A stretch of 6,176 bases of DNA, from NCBI GenBank assembly GCA_947177105.1, contig CAMWTF010000161.1, forward strand, positions 1 to 6,176, in the 5' to 3' direction. The notes under the pieces are model-generated. The model searched no databases and was not told the origin of the DNA. It saw nothing but the letters and a program-made list of their open reading frames with translations. Of the stretch, positions 1 through 6,043 are shown piece by piece. The stretch's first letter is position 1; every line of letters begins with the position of its first letter. The DNA is from an uncultured Lachnospiraceae bacterium. Lineage in GTDB: Bacteria; Bacillota; Clostridia; Lachnospirales; Lachnospiraceae. Made by a program: the position numbers and the translations under genes.

Positions 1-143
1 ATCAGCACCCGCACCATCCTCATCGACATATCCACATTCCCCTGCATCCTTTTGTGAACCTCGGAGGAAGTCAGCGGCGCATTGCTCGCCCAAAGAACTT
101 CCATGATCTGCCATTCACTCGATGTAATATCTTCCTTTGCCAT
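1..143 (-). CDS. BlaI/MecI/CopY-family transcriptional repressor (N-terminal part, cut by window edge)
   Basis: The first 47 residues are visible; the rest lies beyond the left edge. The protein begins MAKEDITSSEWQIMEVLW and continues through APLTSSEVHKRM to a DMSMRMVRVL segment. This matches the winged-helix N-terminus of BlaI/MecI/CopY repressors: an S-x-x-E-W-x-I-M-x-x-LW first helix, then a T-S-S-E-V second helix, then the recognition helix. Family members are about 120-150 residues, bind dyad operators as dimers, and are usually inactivated by cleavage by a BlaR1/MecR1-type membrane metalloprotease, often encoded next door. Any such partner would lie outside the window. The ATG at 143 is preceded by a purine-rich AAGGGAAGG stretch at about 150-158. 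The gene is separated from the epimerase upstream by a terminator, so it is probably its own transcription unit. The family call is solid; the target genes cannot be told from here. Confidence 0.85.
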   Translation of the reverse strand, partial: MAKEDITSSEWQIMEVLWASNAPLTSSEVHKRMQGNVDMSMRMVRVL

Positions 144-162
144 ATCTCTGCCTTCCCTTCGT

Positions 163-191
163 TTTATTTCGTCACTTTATATATCGGTCAA
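163..191 (-). promoter_or_regulatory. Candidate promoter for the BlaI-type repressor
   Basis: On the minus strand there is TTGACC (186-191, 5 of 6 matches to the -35 consensus), a 17-base spacer, and AATAAA (163-168, 4 of 6 matches to the -10 consensus). The predicted start near 156 would leave a leader of only about 13 bases, with the ribosome binding site at its very 5' end, which weakens the call. A TATATA/TATAAA element at 176-183 is an alternative -10 but lacks a good -35. Confidence 0.35.
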
Positions 192-205
192 TCATCGTTA
201 ATCAT
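190..205. repeat. Tandem AATCAT direct repeat at the BlaI-type gene promoter
   Basis: AATCAT occurs at 190-195 and again at 200-205, exactly 10 bases (about one helical turn) apart, overlapping the upstream edge of the candidate -35 element. Spacing on one face of the helix would suit a regulator. It does not resemble the known BlaI/CopY core TACAnnTGTA, which I do not find in this interval. It may be chance in an AT-rich stretch. Confidence 0.25.
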
Positions 206-256
206 TAAGGGCCGTTGACGTTGTGGTTAACAATCCCCTGATTAGCAGTAGTTTTC

Positions 257-296
257 AAAAGCAGCCGCCACAACATATTCGTGGCAGGCTGCTTTT
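257..296 (-). terminator. Hairpin terminator after the aldose epimerase
   Basis: AAAAGCAGCC (257-266) plus GCCAC (267-271) pair with GTGGC (281-285) and GGCTGCTTTT (287-296). This gives a 15-bp stem with one unpaired base (286) and a 9-base loop. On the minus strand the stem ends in TTTT directly after the epimerase stop codon, as expected for a factor-independent terminator. It also has a T-run on the plus strand, but no plus-strand gene leads into it. Confidence 0.85.
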
Positions 297-301
297 ATAT
301 T

Positions 302-1195
302 TTACTCAAATATTATCCTGTTTCCGCCAACCCAGGTCTCTCCGGGATCCGCCGCCTGGGTGTGGGGGCGTTGTGCCAGCTCTCCTTCATACCCGGCAAA
401 GTCACAGATGCCATACCAGGGTTCCAGACATACATAGCCCGCGCCGCTGTCGGGATGGCTCCAGATTCCCCATACAGGAGCGTCGCATTCCACCCGCACG
501 TATTCCCGGTCTTCTGCGTCGCACAGCGCCGCCGCCGTGATACCCTCCTTGTCGAAGATCAGCGCATCCCCGGCAAACAGCTCCTCCGTGACAGCAAAGC
601 TGCCGTTCTCAAGCTGTATGGGCAGCAGTTCTTCAGTTATGACACCTTTGTCATCAAGCCGCAGACTGTACAACTCCGCATGGGAATCCACACCGTACAG
701 CTTGACCCTCTGGCCCACCCTGCTGCCCTTTTGGCCCTCTTTCCCCGGCGGGCAGGCAAAGGCGGCATGGCCTCCCACGGAAAAATACATGGGCTTATCC
801 CCGGTATTTTTCACCGACCACTCCTCCCGGATACCGTCCGCCTGTAGAATATAAGCAATCTCCAGCACAAAGGAAAAGGGATATTTTTCCCTGGTAGCAT
901 CGGTGTCCTGTATGCGGAAACGAATGCTGTCATCGGTCTGCTCCGCCACCGTATACTCTACCCGCTGTCCAAAGCCGTGTTTATCCGCCGGAAATACCCT
1001 GCCCTCATAAATAAACCGCTCTTTCTCCAGTTTTCCGATAAAGGGAAAGAGAAACGGCGCCGTCTTACCCCAGTAAGCGGGATCTCCGCTCCACATGTGC
1101 TCCAGCTCCATTTTTTTGTCCCACACGGACTTAATCTCTGCGCCCATGCTCTCCAATGTAACCTTAAATCTTTCATTTTCCAGTATATACTTCAT
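302..1195 (-). CDS. Aldose 1-epimerase family protein (LacX-like mutarotase)
   Basis: This is a 297-residue protein of the galactose mutarotase superfamily, which interconverts the alpha and beta anomers of free sugars in the cytoplasm. The expected active-site residues are visible: His73 in KHGFGQ (family HGF-type motif), His143 in VGGHAAF (typical of the LacX/YeaD-like branch), and Glu258 in CLEPWYG, the catalytic base position. The length fits the family (about 290-300). ATG at 1195 is chosen because GGAGG lies 5 bases upstream; a TTG at 1219 would put eight extra residues across that site. It follows the hydrogenase-sensor gene by 66 bases with no terminator or clear promoter between, so the two are probably cotranscribed. 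It ends just before a strong terminator. The true sugar substrate is unknown, because LacX-like proteins act on various hexoses or on uncharacterised substrates. Confidence 0.88.
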   Translation of the reverse strand: MKYILENERFKVTLESMGAEIKSVWDKKMELEHMWSGDPAYWGKTAPFLFPFIGKLEKERFIYEGRVFPADKHGFGQRVEYTVAEQTDDSIRFRIQDTDATREKYPFSFVLEIAYILQADGIREEWSVKNTGDKPMYFSVGGHAAFACPPGKEGQKGSRVGQRVKLYGVDSHAELYSLRLDDKGVITEELLPIQLENGSFAVTEELFAGDALIFDKEGITAAALCDAEDREYVRVECDAPVWGIWSHPDSGAGYVCLEPWYGICDFAGYEGELAQRPHTQAADPGETWVGGNRIIFE

Positions 1196-1261
1196 TTCTG
1201 CCTCCAACTGCCCGCCCAATCCTCATTGTCTCACACTTTTCACCTTCAGCACAGTCTTTCT

Positions 1262-3208
1262 CTACTCCACCAGGGCCTGCAGCTGCCGTTTCACCTCTGC
1301 GGAGGACTCCAGAATCTTCTCGTTGGAGGAGTTGATCTGTGCGGAAACCGCCGCCAGTTCCCCTGTCTTGTCATTGATGCCGGTGACAACCTCCGCCAGA
1401 TACTGGGCCTGGCTCTGCACCTGAGATACTGCCTCCAGAATCTTGGCCTGGGTATCGCTGCTGCGGGATGCAGTCTCCTTGGAGTCCGAGGCCAGCTTGT
1501 TGATCTCTCCGGCTACCACTGCGAAGCCCCTGCCCGCCTCACCGGCCCTGGCCGCCTCGATAGAGGCATTCAGCGCCAGCAGGTTGGTCTGAGTGGCCAC
1601 AGAAACCACCTCGTTATTGTTGGCCGCCAATTCCTGGATCAGCGCATTGATGCTGAGCATGGAATCATTCAAGCCGCTGCAGAAGTTCGCCACCTCCAGC
1701 ACATTGGCAGAGATCACCTGGCACTCTCTGGCGTTGGTCTCATTGCCCTGGGCCATCTCATCCACCGCCTGATATACCATATCAAAGCGTTTGTTTATCT
1801 CGTCGATGGTATCCACAATCTTTTGATGCTGGCGGGCAATCCTGTCTTTCTCTACCTCCACCTGCCCGGCCAGCTCCAGCGCATTGTTCTTCTCTGTCTC
1901 CACCTGCTCTTTCAGATAGTGAATGCAGTTGTCCTTGTAATTGAAGCCATTATAGATAGCGCTGGCCATCTCCTCACAGGTCCGATATCCGCAGCAGGAG
2001 CAGTTGATCCTGCGGGAAGACGGTGTATCCTTCCCCATCTCCATATAGATACGATCCAGCTGCGCCTCGCTGGGTGTTTTTGCCAGACATTCGGCGGACT
2101 TATCCGTGTACTCGCACAAATAATCCTCCAGCTTCAGATGAGAAAACTGTTTGTTCAGCGCTTTCAGCCTCTGTTCCGGTTTCAGGCGGCGCGACCAGGT
2201 GCTCTTAAAGTTGTCGTTCTTGCTGGCCGCCTTGATCCGCATCATCTCCATCAACACGTCATCCGTAGCATTTTTCGCGTCCTCCGTACCGGTGCCGTAC
2301 AGGCATCCCTGGGCACAGTTCAGCGCGTCTATAAACAAATAGGGCGTCTCATTCCCGGCAATTCGTTTTTTATTTTGCTCCAGATAATGATACATATGGC
2401 TCTCGCCCTCACACTGCCGGATGTAGGCATCTTCACCCAGAAACCAGTAGACGTTTTCCTTCAGGCCGCCGGGAGTGGGATAGATGGATCCCAGCCCGTA
2501 CTCAATCTCGTCCTTGCAGGAAGGGCCGGAAATATTGTGGCATCGCACATACTTCATCAGATGGTCAAAAGTCACATTGTAGGAAATCAGCCCCTTGCCG
2601 CGCTTGGACTCAATCTCGTCCTTTTTGGCGATACAGGGACTGATAAATGCCAGCTTATCCTGCACCTTCATTTCCTTACGTACATACACCGCCGCGCACA
2701 TCATAGGACTCTGCACCGGCATCAGCTTAGGCAGCAGCTGAGGCACATAATGCTCGATATAGTTGACCACTGCCGGGCAGGGTTGGGAGATTCCGCCCAG
2801 GAAATGGTATTTGGTTATGTAATTCAGGTAGGCCCAGGTGGTGATATCCGCTCCAAAGGAGACGCTGATCATCCGGTTCACACCCATGGCCTTCAGACCG
2901 CCCAGCACACTCTCGTACTCCCTGGGATAATTGGCCAGAAATGCCGGGGCAATCAGGATGGATATTCTTTCCCCCCTCTGCAGCGCCTGAAAAAAAGCCT
3001 CCGTATCATCCACATATTCCCTGGCGTCGTGCTCGCAGGCGTCAAAGCAGGCGCCGCAGGCCACACATTTCGCTCCGTCCACTTCGATGATATTCCGTCC
3101 ATCCGGCTCCTGGCGGGCCACCATGGCCCCCATACAGCTGCAGACCCCAATACACTTATTGCAGCCCACACAATTATCATTGGTTCTAACCAAACCTTCC
3201 TTCGTCAT
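1262..3208 (-). CDS. Cytoplasmic [FeFe]-hydrogenase-like sensor fused to a chemoreceptor signalling domain
   Basis: This 648-residue protein has four parts. Residues 10-62 hold two ferredoxin-type [4Fe-4S] motifs, CxxCxxCxxxC at Cys13-23 and Cys48-58. Residues about 80-310 form an [FeFe]-hydrogenase H-domain: QPCPAVV (Cys144), SPCIAKK (Cys192) and NCAQGC (Cys298, Cys302) keep all four H-cluster cysteine ligands. Residues about 400-430 form a further Fe-S domain, with Cys403, Cys406, Cys411 (CCGYRTC) and Cys428. From about 432 a coiled coil leads to an MCP signalling hairpin with the hallmark tip QTNLLALNASIEAARAGEAG (540-559). There is no transmembrane helix, HAMP domain or C-terminal CheR-tether pentapeptide (it ends QALVE). 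The residue before Cys144 is proline where catalytic enzymes have the proton-relay cysteine. The set of domains fits the putatively sensory group C [FeFe]-hydrogenases, the chemotaxis-linked type. It likely senses H2 or redox state and signals through CheA/CheW; that role is inferred. ATG at 3208 has a near-perfect AAGGAGG about 5 bases upstream. Confidence 0.92.
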   Translation of the reverse strand: MTKEGLVRTNDNCVGCNKCIGVCSCMGAMVARQEPDGRNIIEVDGAKCVACGACFDACEHDAREYVDDTEAFFQALQRGERISILIAPAFLANYPREYESVLGGLKAMGVNRMISVSFGADITTWAYLNYITKYHFLGGISQPCPAVVNYIEHYVPQLLPKLMPVQSPMMCAAVYVRKEMKVQDKLAFISPCIAKKDEIESKRGKGLISYNVTFDHLMKYVRCHNISGPSCKDEIEYGLGSIYPTPGGLKENVYWFLGEDAYIRQCEGESHMYHYLEQNKKRIAGNETPYLFIDALNCAQGCLYGTGTEDAKNATDDVLMEMMRIKAASKNDNFKSTWSRRLKPEQRLKALNKQFSHLKLEDYLCEYTDKSAECLAKTPSEAQLDRIYMEMGKDTPSSRRINCSCCGYRTCEEMASAIYNGFNYKDNCIHYLKEQVETEKNNALELAGQVEVEKDRIARQHQKIVDTIDEINKRFDMVYQAVDEMAQGNETNARECQVISANVLEVANFCSGLNDSMLSINALIQELAANNNEVVSVATQTNLLALNASIEAARAGEAGRGFAVVAGEINKLASDSKETASRSSDTQAKILEAVSQVQSQAQYLAEVVTGINDKTGELAAVSAQINSSNEKILESSAEVKRQLQALVE

Positions 3209-3220
3209 ATGCTCCTCCTT
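3203..3220 (-). promoter_or_regulatory. Ribosome binding site fixing the start of the hydrogenase-sensor
   Basis: On the minus strand AAGGAGG is followed by AGCAT and then the ATG at 3208. The reading frame stays open upstream to a TTG at 3331 and passes another ATG at 3226, but neither has a comparable site. Residues encoded there do not look like part of a ferredoxin domain, so 3208 is preferred. Confidence 0.8.
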
Positions 3221-3228
3221 GCGCATGT

Positions 3229-3323
3229 GGCAGATCGCCTGCCCTCCCGCGCTGATGTGTGTTGGGAAGTGCCGCTTTTGGTATCTCACTTTACGATGAA
3301 ATGTCTGCCCCATGCACTTCCAA
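3229..3323 (-). other. Potentially structured 5' leader of the hydrogenase-sensor mRNA
   Basis: The predicted leader is about 140 bases. Two inverted repeats are visible. The arms at 3262-3272 and 3314-3323 (TTGGGAAGTGC against GCACTTCCAA) pair over 10 bases with one bulge, closing a loop of about 41 bases. A small hairpin GGCAG (3229-3233) / CTGCC (3239-3243) lies about ten bases before the ribosome binding site. I do not recognise a known riboswitch. The structure could influence translation or be incidental. Confidence 0.35.
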
Positions 3324-3355
3324 ATATACAAGATTTAAGGCAGCGTATTTGTTTG

Positions 3356-3364
3356 ATTATAACA
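3356..3364 (-). promoter_or_regulatory. Extended -10 promoter for the hydrogenase-sensor (and probably the epimerase)
   Basis: The minus strand reads TGTTATAAT: a perfect TATAAT (3356-3361) preceded by the TG of an extended -10 element (3363-3364). The hexamer 17 bases upstream is TTTTCT, a poor -35, which an extended -10 can offset. The region just upstream is AT-rich. Predicted transcription start is about 3349, giving a leader of roughly 140 bases. Confidence 0.6.
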
Positions 3365-3402
3365 TGATTTTCATCAAAAGAAAAGATTCTCAAAATTTTT
3401 TC

Positions 3403-3433
3403 TTGACCGTAACCCTACGTCATCCTGTATGAT
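3403..3433 (+). promoter_or_regulatory. MerR-type promoter with 19-bp spacer driving the MerR-methyltransferase gene
   Basis: TTGACC (3403-3408) and TATGAT (3428-3433) are good -35 and -10 matches separated by 19 bases. Standard promoters have about 17, while promoters activated by MerR-family proteins typically have 19-20 and need DNA distortion by the bound regulator. An imperfect dyad, GACcGTA (3405-3411) and TACGTC (3416-3421), lies across the -35 and spacer, although it is about five bases off the spacer centre. Autoregulation by the downstream MerR-type protein is the natural reading, but it is inferred. The predicted start is about 3440. Confidence 0.6.
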
Positions 3434-3591
3434 AGAAATACAGATATCTGGGAACATATAACAACAATGCCGGACTAAGCGTCAATTAATTTCTGTTCAG
3501 TACATAAACCGGGACACCCCAGCGGAAGAATATCAATCTTTGGCACTGTGTACCGAGAAGAAATGTGTGGAACTTAAAATGGAGGTAAACT
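3434..3591 (+). other. Leader of the MerR-methyltransferase mRNA
   Basis: This stretch between promoter and start codon is about 150 bases. It begins with a perfect 10-base palindrome, CAGATATCTG (3441-3450), at the predicted transcription start. It contains a three-codon ORF (ATGCCGGACTAA, 3467-3478) without a convincing ribosome binding site. It ends in GGAGG (3581-3585), six bases before the ATG. I see no known riboswitch, attenuator hairpin or RNA gene in it. Confidence 0.4.
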
Positions 3592-4788
3592 ATGGATGAG
3601 CAATATTATACAGCAGGAGAAATCGCCCGGATCGCCGGGGTCTCTCTGCGCACTATACGCTACTACGACACCAAAGGACTGCTGCCCCCTGTATCCCACT
3701 CGGATACAGGCTACCGCTACTACGACAAAAGTTCCCTGGCCCTGCTGCAGCGGATCATGATGCTGAAGTACCTGGGCTTTTCCCTGGAACAGATCCAGCG
3801 CCTTATTGCCGCCCAGGAGGCGCACGCCCTGGATCAGGAGGCGATCCTGGCTCAGCAGAAGAGCCTGCTGCTGGAAAAGAAAAAGCAGCTGGAACTGCTG
3901 GTTTCCACTATAGAACTGGCACAGCACAGCGCCCAGGAGGACAAGTGGCAGGTGCTGGTGCGCTGCCTGAATTTGCTGACCAGCGACGAGAAAGTTCTGG
4001 AACAATATCAGAATCCCGAAAATCTGAACCGCCGGATCAATATTCATAATTATTCCACCAGTTCCCAGGGCTGGATGGAATGGGTATATGAGCGGCTGGC
4101 CCTGCAGCCGGGGGAGACTGTGCTGGAACTGGGCTGCGGCACAGGTCTGCTCTGGATGGAACGAACCCGCCTGCTGCCGGAGGGGCTGCACCTGATCCTC
4201 ACGGACCGTTCCGAAGAAATGCTGGAACAGACCCGTCAAAACCTGGCCCCCTATGAAAAAGAACTGGCGGCCCGACAAATCCGGGTTGAGTACCGCGTTC
4301 TGGATGCCAATACCCTGGAACTGCCCCCGGCCTCCTATGACCGCGTCATCGCCAATCACATGTTGTACCATGTGGAGCGCCGGGACGCCTGTCTGGCCAC
4401 CATTGCCCGGGCGCTGAAACAAGATGGCACTTTCTACTGCTCCACCGTGGGAGACACTCATATGAAAGAACTGCACCAGCTGGTTATCGACTTTGATCCC
4501 CGAATTGAGATGCCTTTTCAGAACCTGACCGGAGGCTTCCATCTGGAAAATGCCGAGCCCCAACTGCTTAAGCACTTCTCCCATGTGGATCGTCAGGATC
4601 AGGACAACGACCTAATTGTGGATGATCCCCAGGCCATCTATGACTACATCTATTCCTTCCCCGGCAATGCCTCCCTGATCCTGGAGCAGCAAGGCCGAAA
4701 ACTGATGGCAGCGATACAGGAGAAACTGAGCCGCGAAGGGGCCATGTTCATCCACAAGTCCACAGGGATGTTTATCTGTAAAAAATAG
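3592..4788 (+). CDS. MerR-type DNA-binding domain fused to a class I SAM-dependent methyltransferase
   Basis: This is a 398-residue two-domain protein. Residues 5-45 are a MerR winged helix: YTAGEIARIAGVSLRTIRYY is the helix-turn-helix and TGYRYY the wing. Residues about 80-112 form the long MerR dimerisation helix (QKSLLLEKKKQLELLV). Residues about 160-300 are a Rossmann methyltransferase: motif I LELGCGTG at 178-185, an acidic residue ending beta strand 2 (Asp205 in LTDRSEEML), Asp238 in LDANTLELP, and SYDRVIANHMLYHV as motif IV. The C-terminal part to 398 (GMFICKK) is of the kind seen in small-molecule methyltransferases. In MerR proteins the C-terminal domain usually binds the inducer, so here the methyltransferase fold may act as sensor, as enzyme, or both. 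No metal-binding cysteine pair of the CueR/MerR kind is visible. The ATG at 3592 follows GGAGG by six bases. It is transcribed divergently from the hydrogenase-sensor and ends in a strong terminator. Domain calls are firm; substrate and target genes are unknown. Confidence 0.9.
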   Translation: MDEQYYTAGEIARIAGVSLRTIRYYDTKGLLPPVSHSDTGYRYYDKSSLALLQRIMMLKYLGFSLEQIQRLIAAQEAHALDQEAILAQQKSLLLEKKKQLELLVSTIELAQHSAQEDKWQVLVRCLNLLTSDEKVLEQYQNPENLNRRINIHNYSTSSQGWMEWVYERLALQPGETVLELGCGTGLLWMERTRLLPEGLHLILTDRSEEMLEQTRQNLAPYEKELAARQIRVEYRVLDANTLELPPASYDRVIANHMLYHVERRDACLATIARALKQDGTFYCSTVGDTHMKELHQLVIDFDPRIEMPFQNLTGGFHLENAEPQLLKHFSHVDRQDQDNDLIVDDPQAIYDYIYSFPGNASLILEQQGRKLMAAIQEKLSREGAMFIHKSTGMFICKK

Positions 4789-4799
4789 TATTTAAGTCG

Positions 4800-4839
4800 A
4801 AAAAGCAATCGCCGCTCTGGCGAGGGGCGATTGCTTTTT
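4800..4839. terminator. Bidirectional hairpin terminator between convergent genes
   Basis: AAAAAGCAATCGCC (4800-4813) pairs perfectly with GGCGATTGCTTTTT (4826-4839), and CTC/GAG inside the 12-base loop can extend the stem. The T-run follows the stem on the plus strand (after the methyltransferase gene). The A-run gives an equivalent T-run on the minus strand (after the anti-sigma-like gene, which stops at 4853). It can therefore serve both transcripts. Confidence 0.92.
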
Positions 4840-4852
4840 GTTATCCCATAAA

Positions 4853-6022
4853 CTAATCAGGCATAACATCTATGATATCCGCTTCTTCCTTTTCCTCCAC
4901 CCGGAATGTCACCTTCCAGCTGCCCTCCAGGGAATTTTCTGTTCTGGAAAAGTGTCCATAAAGCCGAGCCCCTGCCAACTCCTCCAAGGTACAGGGCAGA
5001 TAGAACTCATAAAAGAACAGATTGTTATCCCCATTTGTCTCATGCCAGGCATCGCTGAACCAGGAAGGACGCTCACTTCCGTCCGCCAATTTCAGGGTGA
5101 CCGGGAGCACATGCCTGTCCGCATGGGTGCAGTCACCCATACAGATTTGCAACTGGAGCATATTATCCCTATATGCCAGCCCTGTCACGGTGAAATCATC
5201 CACGGCGCACTCCGATACAGGAATACCGTCCAGCACCCGAACCGCAGGCAGAGGATCATCCGGTACGCTCCCCGTTTTTTCTATATAAAATGATTCCATA
5301 AAGACTGTGGGCTTTTCCATGGCAACATCATAGCGCTCCGCATATTCCTCCCAGTCCATGAGACTGTAGCCATTCAGGGACATGTATTTTGTGGGCATAT
5401 CCAACGCTATATCATTCAGAGGAATCTCCCTGTCCTCCGCTTCATGACGCAGCAGCATCTCCCTCACCTGAAAGGTCAGCTTGCTGCGCTCAAAAGCCAC
5501 ATCCGAACTGAGTTGGATCCGATAATATGACTTACCCGTTTCCTCGTCATGACCGGCATAACTGCACCCGCCCGCGACCCATGACGCATCCATACTGTTC
5601 ACACTGCTCAGGCTGTAGCTCTCGTTGAAGTCTACCTGCCCCTGTATCCGGTCCCCCAAAGTGTCCCTGAGAGAAATCAGTACTATAGCCGTTTTGTCCT
5701 CTTCCTCCAGATAGATTGCCTCCACTTCCATGCAGATACCCGCCTTGGTGCTGGATTCCTGCACCGGCACAAACAGATCCGCCAGTTCCGGGGAAGTCCT
5801 TTCTATAATGTCATAGACAAAGCCCACATTGGCGGCCAGTGCAGAGGCGCCCCCAAAAAGCACTATGACCCCCAACAGAACTATCGCAGCGGGCCGCAGC
5901 ACCGCATATTGTATCCACCGGGACCGTTCTGTTCGAGCATCCTCCAGCATGTCCTCAAGAAGTTCTCTGTCCGGGCGTATCTCCTCATAACTCTCCTGAT
6001 ATAGCTGCCTTAATGTCTTCAT
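4853..6022 (-). CDS. Single-pass membrane protein, probable DUF4179-type anti-sigma factor
   Basis: This 389-residue protein has a short acidic N-terminal segment (about 1-43, MKTLRQLYQESYEEI onward), presumably cytoplasmic. One transmembrane helix follows at about 44-64 (PAAIVLLGVIVLFGGASALA), then a long polar domain of about 325 residues that should lie outside the membrane. This layout, and its place directly after an ECF sigma factor gene, match membrane anti-sigma factors of Firmicutes. The segment after the helix (ANVGFVYDIIER, then GICMEVEAIYLEEEDKTAIVLISL) resembles DUF4179 proteins. The role would be to hold the sigma factor at the membrane until an outside signal arrives; this is inferred, as no ZAS zinc motif is visible. 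ATG at 6022 has GGAGG six bases upstream, and an alternative GTG at 6040 would overlap that site. The gene starts 21 bases after the sigma stop codon and ends at the shared terminator. Confidence 0.7.
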   Translation of the reverse strand: MKTLRQLYQESYEEIRPDRELLEDMLEDARTERSRWIQYAVLRPAAIVLLGVIVLFGGASALAANVGFVYDIIERTSPELADLFVPVQESSTKAGICMEVEAIYLEEEDKTAIVLISLRDTLGDRIQGQVDFNESYSLSSVNSMDASWVAGGCSYAGHDEETGKSYYRIQLSSDVAFERSKLTFQVREMLLRHEAEDREIPLNDIALDMPTKYMSLNGYSLMDWEEYAERYDVAMEKPTVFMESFYIEKTGSVPDDPLPAVRVLDGIPVSECAVDDFTVTGLAYRDNMLQLQICMGDCTHADRHVLPVTLKLADGSERPSWFSDAWHETNGDNNLFFYEFYLPCTLEELAGARLYGHFSRTENSLEGSWKVTFRVEEKEEADIIDVMPD

Positions 6023-6043
6023 AAATTGCCTCCATCCCACTTA

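Noticed and set aside
223..854. Several plus-strand open frames opposite the aldose epimerase
   Set aside because: They overlap one another, cross the terminator hairpin or lack ribosome binding sites, and are antisense to a gene with complete catalytic motifs.
1196..1219. Upstream TTG start for the epimerase
   Set aside because: It would translate through the GGAGG site that serves the ATG at 1195, and the added residues (MGGQLEAE) are not part of the family fold.
3209..3331. TTG-started N-terminal extension of the hydrogenase-sensor
   Set aside because: No ribosome binding site precedes it, the extra 41 residues match no domain, and a near-perfect site sits before the ATG at 3208. Kept as an alternative in the leader finding.
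977..3367. A 796-codon open frame on the plus strand opposite the hydrogenase-sensor
   Set aside because: Its translation is rich in Leu, His and Gln without recognisable domains, and it lies antisense to a gene whose Fe-S and MCP motifs are unmistakable. Long antisense frames are common in such composition.
3467..3478. Three-codon leader ORF (ATGCCGGACTAA)
   Set aside because: It has no convincing ribosome binding site and no nearby attenuator hairpin, so there is no sign that it is translated for regulation.
3574..4584. A 336-codon open frame on the minus strand opposite the MerR-methyltransferase
   Set aside because: The product is Gln- and Leu-rich with no domain match, while the plus strand encodes clear MerR and SAM-binding motifs with a good ribosome binding site.
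4838..5293. Plus-strand open frames opposite the anti-sigma-like gene
   Set aside because: No domain features and no ribosome binding site; they are antisense to a gene with a sound start, membrane helix and operon context.
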